The notes under the pieces are model-generated. The model saw only the letters and a program-made list of their open reading frames with translations. It had not been told where the DNA came from and made no database searches. A program made the position numbers and the translations under genes. This document shows, piece by piece, positions 59,812 through 64,000 of a stretch of DNA of 64,000 nucleotides (positions are counted from its first letter, which is position 1; every line of letters starts with the position of its first letter). The stretch is taken from NCBI RefSeq assembly GCF_001552535.1, contig NZ_BCRJ01000006.1:1-64000 (forward strand), in the 5' to 3' direction. This DNA is from Nocardioides jensenii JCM 1364 = NBRC 14755 (GTDB lineage Bacteria; Actinomycetota; Actinomycetes; Propionibacteriales; Nocardioidaceae).

Positions 59812-60575
59812 CCCCGTTGTTCTGGCGAGAGTCCTTCATCGTCTTCCGCCGCCAGATCCGGATGAACCTGCGCAACCCCGCCTGGGTGCTGATCGGCGTG
59901 CTCCAGCCCGTGCTCTACCTGGTGCTGTTCGGCCCGTTGCTCAAGCCCCTGGTCGCCCAGTTCGACCTGCCCACCGACAATCCCTACACGTTCCTGGTGC
60001 CCGGCCTGCTCGTGCAGCTGGGCATGTTCGGTGCCTTCTTCGCCGGCTTCGGCCTGATCGCCGAGTGGCGTGAGGGCGTCGTCGAGGCCGAACGCGTCAC
60101 TCCGGCCAGCCGTACGGCGCTCCTGGTCGGACGACTGATGCGTGATCTGCTGCAGCTGCTGGTGCAGGCGCTGATCCTGATCGGGCTCGGCTTCTGGATG
60201 GGCATGCGCGCACCTGTCGGCGGGGTGATCGTGGGCGTCGTGCTCACGCTGTGCGTCGGTGGCGCCTGTGCCGCGGCGTCCAACGCCCTGGCGCTGACCA
60301 CCAAGAGCGAGGACGTGATGGCGCCGCTGATCAACATGATCATGATGCCGGTGCTGCTGCTCTCGGGAATCATGCTGCCGATGACGCTCGGGCCGAAGTG
60401 GCTGGAGAACACCAGTGACTTCATGCCGTTCCGCTGGATCACCGACGCGGTGCGCGGCACGTTCGTCGGTGACTTCGGCTCCTCCGCGATGGCGTGGGGC
60501 GTGGGCTGGGCGGCCCTGCTGTTCGTGCTCGCGCTCTGGTGGGGCACCTCGGTCTTCCGCAAGGAGAACGCCTGA
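59808..60575 (+). CDS. DrrB-type ABC-2 permease
   Basis: A 255-residue ABC-2 membrane protein with six helices: RNPAWVLIGVLQPVLYLVLF, FLVPGLLVQLGMFGAFFAGF, the amphipathic link GVVEAERVTPASRTALLVGR and INMIMMPVLLLSGIMLPMTL, ending WGVGWAALLFVLALWWGTSV. It forms the channel for the ATPase encoded just upstream. Intact and of normal length. Confidence 0.92.
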
Positions 60576-60579
60576 CCCC

Positions 60580-60616
60580 TTGACATCGGCGACTGTACAA
60601 AGCATCCTTTTTTGTA
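60580..60616 (+). promoter_or_regulatory. Promoter and operator of the alkane hydroxylase operon
   Basis: TTGACA (60580-60585) is followed after 17 bases by CATCCT (60603-60608), a plausible -35/-10 pair. Inverted TACAAA (60596-60601) and TTTGTA (60611-60616), spaced by 9, overlap the -10 region and suit the TetR regulator encoded at the end of the operon. Confidence 0.55.
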
Positions 60617-60673
60617 AAGCGACGCCGATCACACGACTCATCGACCCCGGCGTCCCTTACGAGGAGGTTCGCC

Positions 60674-62131
60674 ATGGCGACCAGGACAGCGGGCACCGTC
60701 CCGGCCGGATCCACCGAGAAGTGGCGCGACAACAAGCGCTACCTGTGGCTGATCGGCCTTGTCGTGCCATCTCTCGCCTTCGTCGCGTTCGGCATGTATG
60801 CCCTGACCGGATGGGGCGTCTGGTTCTGGGTGGGCCCGATCGTGATCCTCGGCGTGGTCCCGGCCATCGACCTCGTCGCCGGTCTCGATCGCTCCAACCC
60901 GCCCGACGACGTGATCGAGGAGCTGGAGAAGGACAAGTACTACCGCTGGATCACCTTCCTCTTCCTTCCGATCCAGTACGCCGGCTTCGTCGGCGCCATG
61001 TGGCTGGTCAGCGGCGGCAACCCCCTCGGCCTGATCGACGAGCCGCTCGGCCTGGTCGACAAGATCGGCTTGGCCATCTCGATCGGCTGTATCGGCGGGA
61101 TCGGCATCAACACCGCGCACGAGCTCGGCCACAAGAAGGAGTCCAACGAGCGCTGGCTCTCCAAGATCGCGTTGGCCCAGAGCTTCTACGGTCACTTCTA
61201 CATCGAGCACAACCGCGGCCACCACGTGCGCGTGGCCACCCCCGAGGATCCCGCCAGCAGCCGTTTCGGTGAGAACTTCTACCAGTTCTGGCCGCGAACG
61301 GTCATCGGTTCGCTGAAGAGCTCGTGGAACCTGGAGAAGAAGCGCATCGCCCGCAAGAACAAGCACCCGTTCCGCCTGAGCAACGACGTGCTCAACGCTT
61401 GGTTGATGTCGTCAGTGCTGTTCGGCGCGATGATCGCGATCTTCGGCATCGGCATCGCTCCCTACCTGGTGATCCAGGCGATCGTCGGCTTCTCGCTGCT
61501 CGAGGTGGTCAACTTCATGGAGCACTACGGCATGCTGCGCCAGAAGGTCGGCGCGGGTGAGCGTCAGCGCTACGAACGGGTGCTGCCCAGCCACAGCTGG
61601 AACTCCAACAACATCGCCACCAACGTGCTGCTCTACCACCTGCAGCGGCACAGCGACCACCACGCGAACCCGACCCGGCGCTACCAGACGCTGCGCGACT
61701 TCGAGGAGTCGCCGGTGCTGCCCACCGGCTATGCCGGGATGATCGTGCTGGCCCTGTTCCCGCCGGTCTGGCGTCGGGTGATGGACCCCCGGGTGATCGC
61801 CCACTTCGACGGCGACCTGACCCTGGCGAACCTCCAACCGGGCAAGGAGGAGAAGCTGCTCGCCAAGTACGGCGTCGCGATGAGCGAGGCCAAGGCCGAG
61901 CGCCGGGCCCGTGACGACGAGGCCGCTGCCCTGGCCGTCAGCGTCGGCAACGAGGTGCTCGCTGCGCGATGCCCCGGCTGTGACTACGTGTACGACGTGG
62001 ACGCGGGTGACGAGCACGAGGGCTTCGCTGCCGGTACGGCGTGGGCCGACATCCCCGACTCCTGGTGCTGCCCCGACTGTGGTGTGCGCGAGAAGGTCGA
62101 CTTCGTTCCGATCGACAAGGCGGTGGCGTGA
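60674..62131 (+). CDS. alkB: Alkane 1-monooxygenase fused to rubredoxin
   Basis: A 485-residue fusion. Residues 20-400 are the membrane di-iron alkane hydroxylase with its three His boxes: HELGHK (149-154), EHNRGHH (178-184) and LQRHSDHH (323-330), plus NYIEHYGL-type HYG motif (FMEHYGML). The C-terminal 55 residues form a rubredoxin domain with Cys433, Cys436, Cys466 and Cys469 (CPGC and CPDC), which delivers electrons. Such fusions hydroxylate medium- to long-chain n-alkanes in Nocardioides, Gordonia and Dietzia. GAGGAGG lies before the ATG. Confidence 0.96.
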   Translation: MATRTAGTVPAGSTEKWRDNKRYLWLIGLVVPSLAFVAFGMYALTGWGVWFWVGPIVILGVVPAIDLVAGLDRSNPPDDVIEELEKDKYYRWITFLFLPIQYAGFVGAMWLVSGGNPLGLIDEPLGLVDKIGLAISIGCIGGIGINTAHELGHKKESNERWLSKIALAQSFYGHFYIEHNRGHHVRVATPEDPASSRFGENFYQFWPRTVIGSLKSSWNLEKKRIARKNKHPFRLSNDVLNAWLMSSVLFGAMIAIFGIGIAPYLVIQAIVGFSLLEVVNFMEHYGMLRQKVGAGERQRYERVLPSHSWNSNNIATNVLLYHLQRHSDHHANPTRRYQTLRDFEESPVLPTGYAGMIVLALFPPVWRRVMDPRVIAHFDGDLTLANLQPGKEEKLLAKYGVAMSEAKAERRARDDEAAALAVSVGNEVLAARCPGCDYVYDVDAGDEHEGFAAGTAWADIPDSWCCPDCGVREKVDFVPIDKAVA

Positions 62132-62322
62132 TGCGCATCGAGGTGGATCGCGACACGTGCGAGGGCCTCGGCATGTGCGAGGCGATGGCCCACGACTTCT
62201 TCGAGGTCGATGACGACGACGTCATGCACCTGCTCGACGAGGAGCCGGGCGAGGAGCACCGCAAGGTGCTCACGGCTGCGGTGAACTCGTGCCCGGTGCT
62301 GGCCCTGAGCCTGGTCGGTTGA
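62131..62322 (+). CDS. Ferredoxin, probable [3Fe-4S]
   Basis: A 63-residue ferredoxin: VDRDTCEGLGMCEAMAHDFF and then VNSCPVLALSL. The Cys pattern (C-x5-C, then CP near the end) with three cysteines is that of [3Fe-4S] ferredoxins of actinobacterial oxygenases. Its ATG overlaps the alkB stop (TGATG), so it is probably an electron carrier for AlkB or for a linked P450. The first Cys is residue 9. Confidence 0.85.
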   Translation: MRIEVDRDTCEGLGMCEAMAHDFFEVDDDDVMHLLDEEPGEEHRKVLTAAVNSCPVLALSLVG

Positions 62323-62345
62323 CCCTGCTTACCTACGATGGGGTC

Positions 62346-62951
62346 ATGGCGTCCGCCCCACAGATCCGTGACGAGCAGCCCGACGACGAGCCGGTCACGA
62401 CGCGCGATCGCATCATCGACAAGGCGGCGGAGCTGACCACGCAGCACGGGTGGGCGTGGGTGACCATGTCCAAGCTCGCCGACGCGGCGGGAGTCAGCAG
62501 GCAGACGGTCTACAACGAGATCGGCACCAAGCCGGCCCTGGCCGAGGCGATGATCCTGGGAGAGCTGGCCCGGTTCCTGGACCTGGTGAATCGCGCGTTC
62601 GACCACCACCCCACCGACCTGGTGGCCGCGATCCGTGGAGCGTCCCGGGCGGTGCTCGAGTTCGCGGAGGACAACCCGTTGCTCCACGCCGTCGTCTCCG
62701 CCACGCACGGTGCCGACACTGAGCTCCTACCGCTGTTGACCACGCACTCGCAGTCGTTGCTCGGCGTGGCCAAGCTCGTCGTGCACGAGCGGGTGGCGCC
62801 CTTCGAGGTCGTGATCGAACCCGATCGGCTGGACGCCGCGATCGACATGGTGGTCCGCGTGGTGCTCAGCCACGTCATGCAGCCATCGGCCTCGCCTGCG
62901 GAGACCGCCGACGACGTCTCGTGGATCGCCGAGCGGGTCCTGCGCCCCTGA
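62346..62951 (+). CDS. TetR-family regulator, AlkX-like
   Basis: A 201-residue TetR protein: RDRIIDKAAELTTQHGWAWV, MSKLADAAGVSRQTVYNEIG (recognition helix) and TKPALAEAMILGELARFLDL. Position directly after alkB-rubredoxin and ferredoxin is that of AlkX-type repressors, which bind their own operon promoter and respond to fatty acids. A matching palindrome overlaps the alkB promoter (60596-60616). Confidence 0.88.
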   Translation: MASAPQIRDEQPDDEPVTTRDRIIDKAAELTTQHGWAWVTMSKLADAAGVSRQTVYNEIGTKPALAEAMILGELARFLDLVNRAFDHHPTDLVAAIRGASRAVLEFAEDNPLLHAVVSATHGADTELLPLLTTHSQSLLGVAKLVVHERVAPFEVVIEPDRLDAAIDMVVRVVLSHVMQPSASPAETADDVSWIAERVLRP

Positions 62952-63056
62952 CCGTTCCGAGTCGCAGCAAGATGACGGGCCGAAGGTCTGTTCCGGGCCG
63001 GTCTGCGGGTCTACGCTGTTGGCACCGTGGTGCGTATGACGAAATCAAGGTGCACG

Positions 63057-63929
63057 ATGCGCAACAGATTGGACGCTGGGGGGCGAACGCGGAACCAGAC
63101 GATGCGGCGCCTGCTCGAGCAGGCGAGGTACGAGGTGCTGCCGACCGCATCGACGGAGGAGAAGGTGGTCGAGCACGTTCCGCTCGACCGTGTGATCACC
63201 GTGACCGCGTCACCGAACAAGGGCCTGGACGCGACCTTCGAGCTGGCCGAGCGTCTGACCCGGCACGGGTACGCCGTCGTGCCCCACCTGGCCGCGCGCA
63301 TGGTCAGCGGACGCCCCGAGCTCGAGGAGATCTGCGACCGGCTGACCGGCGCCGGCATCACGCGGGTGTTCGTGCCCGGCGGTGACGCCGACCCGGCGGG
63401 CGACTACCCCGATGCCCTGTCACTGCTGGAAGATCTGGTCGCGCTGGGTCGGCCGTTCGCCCACGTCGGCATCACCGGCTACCCCGAGTCGCACCCACAG
63501 ATCAGCGACGACCTGACGGTGCAGGCCATGTGGGACAAGCGCCGGCACGCCACGCACATCGTCAGCAACCTCACCTTCGATCCCGGCACCATCAAGGTGT
63601 GGCTCGAGCGGATGCGGAGACGCGGGATCACCACGCCGTTGCTCCTGGGGATCCCCGGTCCCGTCGACCGGACCAAGCTGATCGCGATGGCGACCCGCAT
63701 CGGGGTCGGTGAGTCGACCCGGTTCCTGGCCAAGCACAAGGGCACGTTCGCCCGGCTCGCGGCTCCCGGCGGGTTCACCGGCGAGCGCTTCCTGGCCAGG
63801 TGCGCACCGGCGCTGGGCACACCCACCGCGTTCGTCGAGGGCCTGCACGTGTTCACCTTCAACCAGATCGCCGAGACGGAGGCGTGGCGGACCGACCTGT
63901 TGCAGCGCCTCGGACCCGACCGCGCCTGA
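63057..63929 (+). CDS. Methylenetetrahydrofolate reductase family protein
   Basis: A 290-residue TIM-barrel protein: VITVTASPNKGLDATFELAE, VVPHLAARMVSGRPELEEIC, ITRVFVPGGDADPAGDYPDA, HVGITGYPESHPQISDD and NLTFDPGTIKVWLERMRRRG. The order matches MetF-type reductases that make 5-methyltetrahydrofolate, although several positions differ from classical MetF, as in other actinobacterial paralogues. ATG at 63057 has AAGG 6 bases upstream; earlier starts at 63036 and 63027 have none. It follows the AlkX-like gene by 105 bp and is probably a separate unit. Confidence 0.8.
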   Translation: MRNRLDAGGRTRNQTMRRLLEQARYEVLPTASTEEKVVEHVPLDRVITVTASPNKGLDATFELAERLTRHGYAVVPHLAARMVSGRPELEEICDRLTGAGITRVFVPGGDADPAGDYPDALSLLEDLVALGRPFAHVGITGYPESHPQISDDLTVQAMWDKRRHATHIVSNLTFDPGTIKVWLERMRRRGITTPLLLGIPGPVDRTKLIAMATRIGVGESTRFLAKHKGTFARLAAPGGFTGERFLARCAPALGTPTAFVEGLHVFTFNQIAETEAWRTDLLQRLGPDRA

Positions 63930-63936
63930 AGCAGGG

Positions 63937-63975
63937 CTCGGCCACAGGTCGGTGCAGGTTTCCTGAGGCCGAGCG
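63937..63975 (+). terminator. Terminator hairpin after the reductase gene
   Basis: GCTCGGCCACAGG (63937-63949) pairs with CCTGAGGCCGAGC (63963-63975) at 12 of 13 positions, 7 bases after the stop codon, with a 13-base loop. Confidence 0.65.
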
Positions 63976-64000
63976 GTCAGGAGGTCATGGCCCCGACCAG

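Noticed and set aside
63000-63060. Riboswitch before the methylenetetrahydrofolate reductase gene
   Set aside because: The leader between the TetR and reductase genes is about 100 bp and shows no cobalamin or SAM aptamer landmarks that I can recognise.

Overview
The window reads as a chromosome segment of a high-GC actinobacterium, most likely Nocardioidaceae (Nocardioides-like). I infer this from the fhaA-fhaB-pstP-rodA-pbpA-pknB cell-envelope operon with a tRNA-Leu beside it, crgA, a mycothiol-dependent MDMPI-type enzyme, F420-type oxidoreductases, and an AlkB-rubredoxin fusion with its ferredoxin and TetR partner. The taxonomic call rests on gene content and gene order only.

Region 1 (1-19.1 kb) is accessory and decaying. 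It opens with two broken transposase genes (IS630, IS1380). A co-directional catabolic cluster follows (CoA-transferase, F420-type oxidoreductases, VOC protein, IclR regulator, F420:NADP-reductase-like protein, NIPSNAP-like protein). In this cluster at least two genes are reduced to deletion scars that join pieces of unrelated enzymes. Next comes the remnant of an integrative element: a tyrosine integrase, a frameshifted GntR gene, and the 3' half of a tRNA-Ala with its terminator as attachment-site scar. After it lie a helix-turn-helix/nucleotidyltransferase toxin-antitoxin pair, a frameshifted HNH endonuclease gene, a frameshifted pRiA4b ORF-3-like gene, a frameshifted DUF1016 fragment, a second dead integrase fused to a stray LPXTG sorting signal, and a TetR/SnoaL divergent pair that lost both N-termini to one deletion.

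Region 2 (19.1-50.4 kb) looks like ordinary core chromosome: SURF1, cyclophilin, rhomboid protease, a double-domain CrgA, the Ser/Thr kinase-phosphatase-FHA operon (with no PknA), tRNA-Leu, a small toxin-antitoxin pair with a clear operator palindrome, an M1 aminopeptidase lipoprotein, a SigE-type sigma factor with its membrane partner, an NSS transporter with its 37-residue MetS subunit, an MMPL transporter with a self-regulating TetR, malic enzyme, PadR and MDMPI. The 244-bp gap between the rhomboid gene and crgA holds a 40-bp palindrome, three DnaA-box-like 9-mers and a strong terminator hairpin.

Region 3 (50.4-64 kb) holds the most interesting locus. Seven genes at 51361-58649 are chained by 4-8 bp overlaps: ATP-grasp ligase, HemW-like radical SAM enzyme, MFS exporter, second ATP-grasp ligase, SpeD-like pyruvoyl decarboxylase, DUF6875 protein and O-methyltransferase. 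No spermidine synthase is nearby. I read this as a small-molecule biosynthetic operon that builds an amide- or peptide-like product from amino acid and SAM chemistry and exports it; I do not recognise it as any described pathway. A DrrAB-type ABC exporter follows 142 bp later. The window ends with an alkane hydroxylase operon (AlkB-rubredoxin fusion, ferredoxin, TetR) and a methylenetetrahydrofolate-reductase-like gene.
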